DNA from: Lactobacillaceae bacterium
GTDB taxonomy: Bacteria; Pseudomonadota; Alphaproteobacteria; RF32; CAG-239
Direction: 5' to 3'
NCBI GenBank assembly: GCA_031271345.1
Contig: JAISVX010000004.1
Span: 1-64,000 of the forward strand
DNA: 64,000 bases
The stretch's first letter is position 1, and each line of letters begins with the position of its first letter. This document shows, piece after piece, positions 53,213 through 62,119 of the stretch. Both the position numbers and the translations under genes were made by a program. The notes below the pieces were generated by a model. It made no database searches, had not been told where the DNA came from, and saw only the letters and a list, made by a program, of their open reading frames with translations.

Positions 53213-54332
53213 CTTTATCCTCCGCATTAACGTTTTTACGTGTAATTGCCAGCAGCATTCCCATTCCAAAAGCGGTTGCGAGCAATGATGAACCGCCGTA
53301 AGAAATGAAAGGAAGAGTCATGCCTTTTGTCGGCATTAAATGGATTGTCGAAGCTATGTTTATAATTGCCTGAAGCCCGAAAGAGGCAGAAATAGCTCCC
53401 GCGGCAAGCAGTATAAACATATTGTTTTCTTTCATGGAAACAAACAGAGAATGGATAACTATTGTCGCAAACAGCGCGACAATTATCAAGCAAAGAATTA
53501 TGCCGAATTCTTCGCCTGCGACAGCAAAAATAAAATCTGTATGCGCATCGGGAATATGCAGCTTAACAACTCCTTCGCCCGGACCTTTTCCAAATATGCT
53601 GCCGTTTTCAAAAGCCTCAAGCGATTTTCTTACCTGAAAACTCAGCTCCCCGTCGGAAGATAAAAACTGCTGAACGCGGTCGTGAACGTGGTCAAATGAA
53701 AAATAGGCGACCGCAGCCATGAGAACAAAAGCTATACCCAGCCCAAAGATAAGAGTCAGCGACAATCCTGATAAAAATAATTGAAAGCCCCAAATTAGGG
53801 TTACGACGATTGTCATGCCGATGTCTGGCTGTAAAATGAGAAGAGAAACCGTAATCATATATAAAATTGTTGAAATTATGTTGCCCGGAAAATCTTTGTC
53901 TTTTATCTGTCCGTCAAAAAGCCATGCAGCCACAACGGCAAAGGTCGGTTTTATAAACTCCGAAGGCTGGAGAGAAAACCCGGGAAGACGAATCCATCTT
54001 GACGCGCCTTTTGTTTCATATCCCATAAACAGGGTTAACGCTAAAAGTATTAAAGCGATTATGTATCCGACGATGGCAATTCTTCGTATGTTTTTTAACC
54101 TTTGCATTGATATGAAAACCATTAGTCCATAAGCTATTGGTATGAAAAGCAACTGTCTTTTGACAAAGTGAAAACTTCCGTATCCAATGCGCTGCGCGAC
54201 AGCGGGACTTGAGGAAAAGTTTAGGAAAATGCCGATAAGAATTATTAAGGTTATGGAAACAAGCAGAACTTTATCTATTGTCCACCACCAATTGCTTAAG
54301 ATATTTCTGCTATTTCGCGAGAACGAAAACAT
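53202..54332 (-). CDS. ftsW: FtsW, SEDS-family septal glycosyltransferase
   Basis: 376 residues with about ten transmembrane helices. SEDS-family landmarks are RWIRLPGFSLQPSEFIKPTF, LLILQPDIGMTIV and TKGMTLPFISYGGSSL. FtsW polymerises glycan during septation with its cognate transpeptidase. It starts 10 bases after mraY; murD, which usually lies between, is missing here. Confidence 0.95.
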   Translation of the reverse strand: MFSFSRNSRNILSNWWWTIDKVLLVSITLIILIGIFLNFSSSPAVAQRIGYGSFHFVKRQLLFIPIAYGLMVFISMQRLKNIRRIAIVGYIIALILLALTLFMGYETKGASRWIRLPGFSLQPSEFIKPTFAVVAAWLFDGQIKDKDFPGNIISTILYMITVSLLILQPDIGMTIVVTLIWGFQLFLSGLSLTLIFGLGIAFVLMAAVAYFSFDHVHDRVQQFLSSDGELSFQVRKSLEAFENGSIFGKGPGEGVVKLHIPDAHTDFIFAVAGEEFGIILCLIIVALFATIVIHSLFVSMKENNMFILLAAGAISASFGLQAIINIASTIHLMPTKGMTLPFISYGGSSLLATAFGMGMLLAITRKNVNAEDKDDF

Positions 54333-54341
54333 ATCTGCCTC

Positions 54342-55379
54342 CTAAGCAACGGCAACTAAACCGATAATTGCGAGGATTAAGCCAATAATCCAAAATCTTA
54401 TAACAATTGTGGTTTCTGGAAGTCCTAATTGTTCGAAGTGATGATGAATTGGCGCCATTCTGAAAATCCTTTTTCCAGTCTTCTTAAACCACAGCACTTG
54501 CAGCATTACGGAAACGGCTTCAACGACAAAAATCAGCCCTACCAAAGCAAGCATGAACTCGCTTTTGGTTATTACCGACACGGTTCCCAGAAGTGCGCCT
54601 AATGACAAAGACCCGGTATCTCCCATAAATACTTTTGCGGGATAAAAATTGAACCATAAAAACCCGACGCAGCCGCCGACAACGGAAGCGCAGATTATTG
54701 CGACTTCATCAGCGCCTTTAATCATCATGCTGCTCTCAAAGCATATCAAAACAAAGAACGAAAAGATAATGGCAAGAAGCCCTGCCGCCAGACCGTCCAG
54801 ACCGTCTGTCAGGTTAACGGCATTTGATGCTCCCGCGATTACAACCATTGCGAAAGGAATATAAAACCATGATAAATTTAGGATAAAATATTTTATAAAC
54901 GGCAGTCTGATGCTAAACTCTATTTCATTGGGGGTTGCATGGCATACTGTTAATATGCAAAGTAAAGACACCGTAAACTGCAAAAGCAGTTTCATTTTTG
55001 GCGTCATCGCGTTTGATGTCTGTTTGGTCACTTTTTCATAATCGTCAATAAAACCGACAAGCGCGTATATAACCAAAACCACCAGAGACGTTATTACAAA
55101 AATATTATTGATTTTACCCCAAAGAAGAGTTGAAAGCAAAATGCTTCCGATAATCATTATTCCGCCCATTGTCGGAGTGCCTTTTTTTGTCAGGAGGTGG
55201 GACTGGGGTCCGTCTTCGCGAATAGGCTGACCTTTGCCTTGTTTATGCCTTAAAAATGATATGAATTTCCTTCCTGGCAGAACAACAATAAAAAATGCCG
55301 TGAAGAAGGATAGAAGAAGCCTTGCGGGAAAAGAGCTTAGGAAGTTAAAATCAAAATATTCAGATAAGAAATCTATCAT
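54342..55379 (-). CDS. mraY: MraY, phospho-MurNAc-pentapeptide transferase
   Basis: 345 residues, ten transmembrane helices. GTPTMGG, the catalytic DDYEK, NLTDGLDGLAAGL and GDTGSLSLGALLG are all present, as are MAPIHHHFE and the loop after it. It transfers phospho-MurNAc-pentapeptide to undecaprenyl phosphate, making lipid I. It begins this seven-gene cell-wall and division operon. Confidence 0.96.
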   Translation of the reverse strand: MIDFLSEYFDFNFLSSFPARLLLSFFTAFFIVVLPGRKFISFLRHKQGKGQPIREDGPQSHLLTKKGTPTMGGIMIIGSILLSTLLWGKINNIFVITSLVVLVIYALVGFIDDYEKVTKQTSNAMTPKMKLLLQFTVSLLCILTVCHATPNEIEFSIRLPFIKYFILNLSWFYIPFAMVVIAGASNAVNLTDGLDGLAAGLLAIIFSFFVLICFESSMMIKGADEVAIICASVVGGCVGFLWFNFYPAKVFMGDTGSLSLGALLGTVSVITKSEFMLALVGLIFVVEAVSVMLQVLWFKKTGKRIFRMAPIHHHFEQLGLPETTIVIRFWIIGLILAIIGLVAVA

Positions 55380-55487
55380 TTTATGACACCCTTAAAAACA
55401 TAGTGGAAGATGTCTTAAATAATAAGGCATAATATCTAAAATAAAGATTAATATTCTTCTGATTATGCAATCTTGTGGAAATATGTT

Positions 55488-56561
55488 CTAATCTTTGTAA
55501 TATGGGCTTTTTTTGTATTTATCAATAAAGTGGCGGAGAAGCACGCCGATAATAGCAGCGACCGGGACAGCAATCAATATGCCTAAAAAACCCAGAATTA
55601 CGCCGCCGGCAAGTATGGCAAACATTATCCAGACAGGGTGCAGCCCGACGCTGTCGCCGACTAAAGTCGGGGTCAAATAGTAGCTTTCAAGCAGCTGACC
55701 AATGGCAAAGACTATAATAACCTGAGCGATTGGTCCGAAAGTGTCATATTGGATAAACGCGATAATCATCGCGGTTAAAAAACCTGTTATAGTACCGACA
55801 TAAGGGATGAAGGATATTATGCCCGCCATAAAGCCGATAGCTACTCCCAGCTGCAAGCCCACGGCATATAAGCCTGCGGAGTAGATTGTTCCCAAAATTA
55901 CGCAGACGCTGAACTGTCCTCTGATAAAGCCGGCTATCGCTCTATCAATTTGTTCGGTGACGGAGCGGATTTCCGCACGCTGCTGGCGGGGCAGCAGATT
56001 ATCAATTTTTTTGGTAAAGACATCCCAGTCTTTCAACATATAAAACGCTACGATTGGCGTAATTATTAAGAGTGAAATTATGTTTACAAAAGCAAGGCTG
56101 CTTGTGACGATTTTTCTTAAAACTGGAGTAACATATTTTACGGCATTATCGGCATTGCTTTGCAGATATTCTCTTATGCTGTCGGGAGAAAGCCCTGGAA
56201 AATATTCTCCAACATCCTCCAATACGGGAGTAATTTTAGCGATTATTGCAGGTACAAGGGTTGGAAGAGAGCCTATGAACTTTACGGTTTGTTCATGGAT
56301 AACGCTCAGCAACAGCAAGAGCGCAGGGACAACGGCAATTATAACAAGAAAAACGACAATTACTGTTGCGCAGGTTCTTCCGATTTTTAGTTTTCCGAGT
56401 TTTTTTACGAAAGGGTCTAATAAATATGCTATCAAAATACCCGCGGCAAAAGGCATTATTACGGAGCGGGTAAGATATACAAAATAGCAAAAGATAGCGA
56501 ATACCGACAACCAGAATACCCAATTGTTAGATTTTTTTTCCGCATTCGCCGTCTTTGCCAT
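55488..56561 (-). CDS. PerM/AI-2E family membrane transporter
   Basis: 357 residues with seven to eight predicted transmembrane helices. GYFPGLSP-like loop, GPIAQVIIVFAIGQLLESYYLTPTLVGDSVGLHPVWIMFAI is the typical C-terminal block of the AI-2E/PerM family (read in two parts). Family members move autoinducer-2, salts or unknown solutes. It lies 12 bases after the DUF2066 gene on the minus strand, a pairing common in alphaproteobacteria. Confidence 0.88.
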   Translation of the reverse strand: MAKTANAEKKSNNWVFWLSVFAIFCYFVYLTRSVIMPFAAGILIAYLLDPFVKKLGKLKIGRTCATVIVVFLVIIAVVPALLLLLSVIHEQTVKFIGSLPTLVPAIIAKITPVLEDVGEYFPGLSPDSIREYLQSNADNAVKYVTPVLRKIVTSSLAFVNIISLLIITPIVAFYMLKDWDVFTKKIDNLLPRQQRAEIRSVTEQIDRAIAGFIRGQFSVCVILGTIYSAGLYAVGLQLGVAIGFMAGIISFIPYVGTITGFLTAMIIAFIQYDTFGPIAQVIIVFAIGQLLESYYLTPTLVGDSVGLHPVWIMFAILAGGVILGFLGILIAVPVAAIIGVLLRHFIDKYKKSPYYKD

Positions 56562-56573
56562 TAAATATTATCC

Positions 56574-57629
56574 TTAAATCTTTTCTAAGATGTAAAACTC
56601 GCCTTGAGGTTTCAATGAGAAGAAATGCTCGTTTAATGTAAGCAGCAATTTCTCAAGGTTTCCAGAAAAGCTGATTTGGAACTGAACTCTGCCGCTGGAC
56701 ATCGCGGTCATTTTAACATCTTCAACGCCGTTGACTTCTTTTAAAGCTCTTTCGACGTTTACCCAGTCAGACATGCTCTCATAATTATACAAAGCTTCAA
56801 TCTCATTTTTTTGATTGCTCTCAATAACGCTTTGTTTTTTCAGTCTGTTTTCAATGCTTTTTTTAACTTCGCTGATTGCGTCCAAAATCAGCTGCGGAGA
56901 ACGCTCGCCGTAAACTTCCACAGTTTCAACTGTGCCGTCCTGGTATGAATGCACAGAGATTGTCAAACCTTCAATTCCATTATAAACGGCGTCCGCGACA
57001 AAAATATCTTTAGTGTCGTTGTTAAACGCAATCTGCTCCATTGCAATATTGTCTAATTTCAGAGCTTTTTTTGCATCAAGGCTCGCATAGTTTGAACCGT
57101 TTGCAGGAATGCTTACAAACTCTAAAATATCGTCTTTATTGCTTGATTCTTCTTCCCATATTTTGCGCCAGAGGTTGTTTGCTTCCCACAACATTGGGGT
57201 ATCTGTCTTAAATTCTCTAAATGTTGGGATAATTGAAACTTTTGACGCCGTTAAGATTGCGGAAGGAATATCTTTTTCCTCCATATACTGTCTTAAAAGC
57301 TCGTCGTTTATGATAACTTTTAAGTTTGCGATATAGCGTACGTTTGATGCTTTTTCCGACTTGATAGAAACTTCTTTAATAAAGTTTAATATCTGGTCGT
57401 CATCCAAAGTTTTAAGTTGTTCAACGCCGTCCTGAGTGGTAATTCTTCTAGCGACGGTGCCGAAGGCGGTTTTGTTTGCCTGATTCATGGCTTTTTCTTT
57501 TGCCAGAGCGGCATTCTCTTCTGTTACGTCCACATAAACGTCAACGCTGTAAAGAGAGTCATTTCGCGCCTGAGCTATATTGGAAATGGCAATTGTAAAA
57601 ACGAACAATAAACAAATTATTTTTTTCAA
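56574..57629 (-). CDS. DUF2066 domain exported protein
   Basis: 351 residues. Signal peptide at the N-terminus (Lys2, Lys3, hydrophobic core, cleavage after QA about residue 22). The body contains the DUF2066 pattern: YSVDVYVDVTEENAALAKE, then NKTAFGTVARRI and ASKVSIIPTFRE. The family is common in alphaproteobacteria beside PerM-like genes; its function is unknown. The C-terminal part (about 300-350) looks like a separate small domain. Confidence 0.85.
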   Translation of the reverse strand: MKKIICLLFVFTIAISNIAQARNDSLYSVDVYVDVTEENAALAKEKAMNQANKTAFGTVARRITTQDGVEQLKTLDDDQILNFIKEVSIKSEKASNVRYIANLKVIINDELLRQYMEEKDIPSAILTASKVSIIPTFREFKTDTPMLWEANNLWRKIWEEESSNKDDILEFVSIPANGSNYASLDAKKALKLDNIAMEQIAFNNDTKDIFVADAVYNGIEGLTISVHSYQDGTVETVEVYGERSPQLILDAISEVKKSIENRLKKQSVIESNQKNEIEALYNYESMSDWVNVERALKEVNGVEDVKMTAMSSGRVQFQISFSGNLEKLLLTLNEHFFSLKPQGEFYILEKI

Positions 57630-57640
57630 GACTTATACTC

Positions 57641-58057
57641 CTAACCGACGATTTCAATTTCATTAAAGAAAAAATTTATCTCACGTTTTGCGCTTTCTGG
57701 AGAATCTGAGCCATGGACGGTGTTTTGGTCGATTGACAGCGCAAAAGTTTTTCTTATTGTCCCCTCATCCGCAACGGCAGGATTTGTCGCGCCCATAATT
57801 TTGCGGTATGCCGCAATAGCGTCTGGAGCTTCCAATACTTGAACAACCACAGGTCCAGCAGTCATTTTTTCAACAATGTTGGGAAAGAAAGGTTTTCCTT
57901 TATGCTCCGCGTAAAATTCTCCGGCGTTTTCCGGGGTTAAACGAATCATTTTCTGAGCAATAATTTTCAGCCCCGCATTTTCGATGTGATCGTTTACTTT
58001 TCCGATGATATTTCTTGATGTGGCGTCTGGCTTGAGTATTGATAATGTTCTCTGCAT
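57641..58057 (-). CDS. ndk: Nucleoside diphosphate kinase
   Basis: 138 residues. [13 protein letters not shown] at the start, the phosphate-accepting His in [11 protein letters not shown], and the middle [15 protein letters not shown] block are conserved. The enzyme swaps phosphate between nucleoside di- and triphosphates. A small gap to the DUF2066 gene suggests possible read-through. AAGGAC lies before the ATG. Confidence 0.96.
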   Translation of the reverse strand: MQRTLSILKPDATSRNIIGKVNDHIENAGLKIIAQKMIRLTPENAGEFYAEHKGKPFFPNIVEKMTAGPVVVQVLEAPDAIAAYRKIMGATNPAVADEGTIRKTFALSIDQNTVHGSDSPESAKREINFFFNEIEIVG

Positions 58058-58256
58058 TTTCTTTGTCCTTAGATATTATCCATAATGTGGCGATAATATT
58101 ATAGTTCTTATCAAAAATCAAAGGATTTTATACAAAAAGACATAAAAAGTTTAAAAAACGTTAATTTTCTTTAATGTTTTAATTTTTAGCTAGACTTTTC
58201 TTCTGGAAAGTCCTATTTACAAAATATAATTAACATTATGTTTTTAGGAATTACTG

Positions 58257-59264
58257 ATGATAAAAAGCAATTATTTAAAAGGTCTTGTCGCAAAAGCAAA
58301 GCCTCACTATAAAACTATTGTGCTTCCCGAGGGCGAAGACATTCGCGTTTTAGAAGCGGCGCATATTATCAATCGAGAAAAATTTGCCAAAGTAATAATT
58401 CTCGGCGATGAAATGGAAATTAAAAAACATTATGGCGAGAAAGGCTGGAGTCTTGATGGTCTTACCATAATCAATCCAGAAAAATCTGAAAAATTGGAAA
58501 AATATATAGAGCTTTTGTATAACTTGCGCAAAGATAAAGGAATGACTCTTGAGCAGGCAAGAGAAGCAGCGCTGAACCCCAACTATTTTGGAACGCTCAT
58601 GATAAAATCCGGCGATGCCGACGGCATGGTAAGCGGCGCAAATCACTCGACGGCAGATACTGTTCGACCAGCTTTGCAAATAATTAAATCTGTAAAAGCC
58701 GGCCGCGCCGTATCTTCTTTCTTTATTATGGTGTCAAGCGAAGGAAAAGAATATTTCTTGTCTGACTGCGCTATTGTTGTTGACCCAAATGCTCAAGAAA
58801 TGGCGGACATTGCGGTTACGACTGCGGAAACAATGATACAGTTTGCCCATAAGCCAAAAATTGCAATGCTTTCTTTTTCAACGGCCGGTTCAGGAAAAGG
58901 TCCTTCTGTGGAAAAAGTTGTCGAAGCGACAAAAATTGCAAAAGCAATGCTTGAGTCTGACGAATATAAAAATCAGGAAATTTATCTTGACGGCGAAATG
59001 CAGGCGGACGCGGCTCTTGATGAAGCGGTCGGAAAAAAGAAGTTTCCCGAAAGCAAAGTTGCCGGTCATGCGAACGCGCTTATTTTCCCAAATATTGATG
59101 CGGGAAATATAGGTTATAAACTGCTTCAGAGGATTGGCGGGTGCGAAGCTTACGGTCCGATACTGCAAGGCTTAAACGCTCCTGTTAACGACCTTTCAAG
59201 AGGAACGTTAGTGGAAGATATAGTTGGGACTGTGGCTATTACATGTTTACAGTCTATTAAATAG
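58257..59264 (+). CDS. pta: Phosphate acetyltransferase
   Basis: 335 residues, the short single-domain form. IVLPEGEDIRVLEAA at the start, MVSGANHSTADTVRPALQII and SFSTAGSGKGPSVEKV are the acyl-CoA and phosphate-binding regions. It converts acetyl-CoA and phosphate to acetyl phosphate. ackA follows 184 bases later on the same strand; together they make acetate and ATP. AGGA precedes the ATG. Confidence 0.95.
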   Translation: MIKSNYLKGLVAKAKPHYKTIVLPEGEDIRVLEAAHIINREKFAKVIILGDEMEIKKHYGEKGWSLDGLTIINPEKSEKLEKYIELLYNLRKDKGMTLEQAREAALNPNYFGTLMIKSGDADGMVSGANHSTADTVRPALQIIKSVKAGRAVSSFFIMVSSEGKEYFLSDCAIVVDPNAQEMADIAVTTAETMIQFAHKPKIAMLSFSTAGSGKGPSVEKVVEATKIAKAMLESDEYKNQEIYLDGEMQADAALDEAVGKKKFPESKVAGHANALIFPNIDAGNIGYKLLQRIGGCEAYGPILQGLNAPVNDLSRGTLVEDIVGTVAITCLQSIK

Positions 59265-59448
59265 AAAAGTTCATAAATGGCTTATTAATACAGAATTTTC
59301 AGATATTTTGCTCAGTTATTTACTATTTTTGTAAACTCATTCGCAAAATTCTTTAATTCTTATTGCTAAGCCAATTATCTGAGCTTTTGAAATAAAGAGT
59401 TTGCTTATATATCGAACTCATGGAAGATTTATTAAAAGGGAATAAAAA

Positions 59449-60627
59449 ATGCAAAAAATATTGGTACTAAATTCTGGTTCGTCTTCGCTCAAATATCAAT
59501 TGTTTGAAGTTGAGGGTCATAGCTACAATGTTGTGGCAAAAGGTCTTGCCGAGCGTATAGGTATTGGCGGTTCTTTTGTCAGTATCAAAATAGGCGATGG
59601 CGAAAAAATTACAAAAAACATTGATTTGCCAAGTCACAATGAAGCAATTAAAGAAGTGTTCGGACTTTTGTTAAACGGCGCTTTGAAAAATATGGAAGAG
59701 CTTTCTGCCGTTGGTCACAGAGTAGTTCACGGAGGCGAGTATTTTGCAAAATCTACAGTAATTACGGCGGATGTTTTGGCAAAAATTGACGAGTTGTCGG
59801 TTTTGGCGCCGCTGCATAATCCCGCGGGAGTTTTAGGTATTAAGGCAATTACAAATCTATTGCCGAATGTTTCGCAAGTTGCCGTTTTTGATACGGCGTT
59901 TCATCAGACAATGCCAAAAGAGTCTTTTTTATATCCGCTTCCTTTGGAACAATATAATGAGAATAAAATCAGAAGATACGGCTTTCACGGAACATCTCAC
60001 TTGTACGTTTCTAAAAGAGCTGCGGAGATTATGGGCAGAAATGGTAAAATCGTTACCTGCCATCTTGGTAATGGAGCTTCTTTGTCAGCGGTTGACAACG
60101 GCATCTGCGTAGATACCTCTATGGGTTTCACTCCTCTTGCCGGCGTTGCGATGGGAACAAGATGCGGCGATATTGACCCTTATATTCCTCTTCATATCAT
60201 GAAATATCAAAACAAGTCGGTTGATGAAGTTAATAATATTATGAACAAACAAAGCGGCATGCTGGGCTTAAGCGGTTTTTCTGATATGAGAGACGTTGAA
60301 GAAAAATATCTTGCCGGCGACGAAAGAGCGGTGGCGGCTCTGGATGTTTATATCCACTGTCTGCTTAGATTTATTGGTTCTTATATAGCCGTTATGGGCG
60401 GTGTCGACGCTATTGTGTTTACTGCCGGCGTTGGCGAAAACTCTTCGCTAATCAGAGAAAAAGTCTGCGAGAGGTTGGCATATCTTGGAATTAGCGTTAA
60501 TGAAGAAGCTAATAATCAAAGAGGAAAAGATATTGCGATTACAACTCCAAACTCAAAAGTTACAGTATTCGTTATTCCGACAAATGAAGAGCTTGTCATC
60601 GCTCAGGATACCGTAAATCTTATTTAA
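59449..60627 (+). CDS. ackA: Acetate kinase
   Basis: 392 residues. ILVLNSGSSSLKYQLFE, VGHRVVHGGEYF, FHGTSHLYVSKRAAE, CHLGNGASLSAVDNG and the Asp in VFDTAFHQTMP are the family landmarks. It makes acetate and ATP from acetyl phosphate. AAGGG precedes the ATG. A bidirectional terminator follows. Confidence 0.97.
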   Translation: MQKILVLNSGSSSLKYQLFEVEGHSYNVVAKGLAERIGIGGSFVSIKIGDGEKITKNIDLPSHNEAIKEVFGLLLNGALKNMEELSAVGHRVVHGGEYFAKSTVITADVLAKIDELSVLAPLHNPAGVLGIKAITNLLPNVSQVAVFDTAFHQTMPKESFLYPLPLEQYNENKIRRYGFHGTSHLYVSKRAAEIMGRNGKIVTCHLGNGASLSAVDNGICVDTSMGFTPLAGVAMGTRCGDIDPYIPLHIMKYQNKSVDEVNNIMNKQSGMLGLSGFSDMRDVEEKYLAGDERAVAALDVYIHCLLRFIGSYIAVMGGVDAIVFTAGVGENSSLIREKVCERLAYLGISVNEEANNQRGKDIAITTPNSKVTVFVIPTNEELVIAQDTVNLI

Positions 60628-60644
60628 TAAGCGAGCTTTTTATA

Positions 60645-60668
60645 AAAAGGGGCATTTTTGCCCCTTTT
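60645..60668. terminator. Bidirectional terminator between ackA and trmB
   Basis: AAAAGGGGCA and TGCCCCTTTT form a 10-bp stem around TTTT. Both convergent genes end here. Confidence 0.9.
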
Positions 60669-60672
60669 GGGT

Positions 60673-61392
60673 TTAAATTTTTCTAAAATCTAAAAAGACG
60701 GGTTTTCTGCCTTCGCGAATAGCTTTACGTTGGTATTTGGTTTGCACCCAGTCGGACGGTTCTCTGCGCCAGTCGTTTGAGCATTTTGCAGTCCACTCAA
60801 AAATGCCGCTTTCAATGGTTTTTCTCAATGCCCAGCTTTTATAAACTTTGTGGTCTGTCGCAATTCTGAGTATGCCGTCTTTTTTTAAGATTCTGTGGAT
60901 TTCTTTTAAATTGTCAGGATTTATAAAACGTCTGTCCGCATGACGCTTTTTAGGCCATGGGTCTGGGAAAAGCACAAAAACTTTATCTATGGAATTGTCG
61001 GGTATATATTTAAATAATATGCGCATATCGTCGTCAAAAACCCTGATGTTATCGACCCTGTTGTCTGTCAGGCTGATTGTTTCAGGCAGGTCGGAGCCTT
61101 CTTTTATCCCTGTGATAATTGATAAAAGATTAGCGACGCCGTTTTTAAAGACTTCTGCTCCGATAAAAGCTGCGTCTTGGTTTTTAAGGGACTGACCGGC
61201 TAAATGTTCGCCGTTTCCAAAGCCTATTTCTAAATATGTTTTTTCGTATTTATCAGGAAACAGCCTATCAAAACTTTTTTCCGTATCAAGCTTTACCACG
61301 GGAAGGAAAGCGTCAAGCAAGGTGGTTTTCGCTTTGCGTATTCGTCTTCCCTGGCGGCGTCCGAAAAATTTTGGTTTGTCATTTTGAAGCAT
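60673..61392 (-). CDS. trmB: tRNA (guanine-N7)-methyltransferase
   Basis: 239 residues. YLEIGFGNGEHLAGQS is the SAM-binding motif, and VLFPDPWPKKRHADRRFINPD is the signature that holds tRNA G46. ILRIATDHKVYKSWAL completes the family pattern. It methylates G46 in the variable loop of many tRNAs. In related bacteria metK lies between the XRE gene and trmB; here metK is missing. Confidence 0.95.
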   Translation of the reverse strand: MLQNDKPKFFGRRQGRRIRKAKTTLLDAFLPVVKLDTEKSFDRLFPDKYEKTYLEIGFGNGEHLAGQSLKNQDAAFIGAEVFKNGVANLLSIITGIKEGSDLPETISLTDNRVDNIRVFDDDMRILFKYIPDNSIDKVFVLFPDPWPKKRHADRRFINPDNLKEIHRILKKDGILRIATDHKVYKSWALRKTIESGIFEWTAKCSNDWRREPSDWVQTKYQRKAIREGRKPVFLDFRKI

Positions 61393-61431
61393 ATATTCTA
61401 CCTTAATGAATGAAATTTTTTATACTAATAC

Positions 61432-61460
61432 AAAAAAAGCCGGTTAATTACCAGCTTTTT
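61432..61460 (-). terminator. Terminator of the XRE gene
   Basis: An interrupted stem AAAAAAAGC / GCTTTTT with inner GGT / ACC pairs. On the minus strand it is followed by a T tail, 19 bases below the XRE gene end. Confidence 0.7.
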
Positions 61461-61478
61461 ATTTGCGAAACTTATTTA

Positions 61479-61973
61479 TTATTCTTCGTCTGATTTTTCT
61501 ATTGTTGTTTTTGACATAGAAACAATCAGGTCAAAAAGGTGTCTTGCCGCTTTTCGGCTTGGAATTTTATAATAAGCTTTAACCAGCTCCAATGTTTCTT
61601 TACGGTTCATCGGGTCGGAATCAAAAGCTTCGTTATCTTCGGCAAAACATATTGGAGTGCTGTCAGGAATACTGAACATACGAGGACTTTGGCTTGCAAC
61701 TTCTTTGTCCATGTCTTCATAGAAAAAGCTTATCGGAACTTCAAGAACTTTTCCAATATCCCATAATCTGCTTGCGCCGACACGGTTGCTGCCTCTTTCA
61801 TATTTTTGCACCTGCTGGAAAGTTAAACCCAGAAGAGAAGCAAGTTTTTCCTGACTGAAACCCAATAAAGTTCTTCTTAGCCTAATCCTGTTCCCAACGT
61901 GGACATCAATAGGATTGGGCTGTCCAGTAGGGGTTCTGCCTCTGCTTGATCTAGTTGACTTTTCTAAACTCAT
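61479..61973 (-). CDS. XRE-family transcriptional regulator
   Basis: 164 residues. The helix-turn-helix is at about 25-75: LRRTLLGFSQEKLASLLGL, then FQQVQKYERGSNRVGASRLWDI. A C-terminal region of about 80 residues is conserved in alphaproteobacterial relatives that precede metK or trmB. The N-terminal 20 residues are disordered and Arg-rich. It is probably an autonomous chromosomal regulator and not phage-derived. Confidence 0.88.
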   Translation of the reverse strand: MSLEKSTRSSRGRTPTGQPNPIDVHVGNRIRLRRTLLGFSQEKLASLLGLTFQQVQKYERGSNRVGASRLWDIGKVLEVPISFFYEDMDKEVASQSPRMFSIPDSTPICFAEDNEAFDSDPMNRKETLELVKAYYKIPSRKAARHLFDLIVSMSKTTIEKSDEE

Positions 61974-62119
61974 ATTTAGTTCCTTAATGTCTATTTATTA
62001 GCTCATATTTCCTAAAAATATGATTTTATAGTTCGTTCGTCAATATAAATTTATATAATATCTTATATTATTAATATATAAAATAAACAAATAGGAATAT
62101 TTTTATTAGATTCAAGAGG

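Noticed and set aside
53213-53269. Longer murG start at 53269
   Set aside because: The extra 19 residues lie inside the ftsW coding region and lack family similarity; GGAGG precedes the ATG at 53212.
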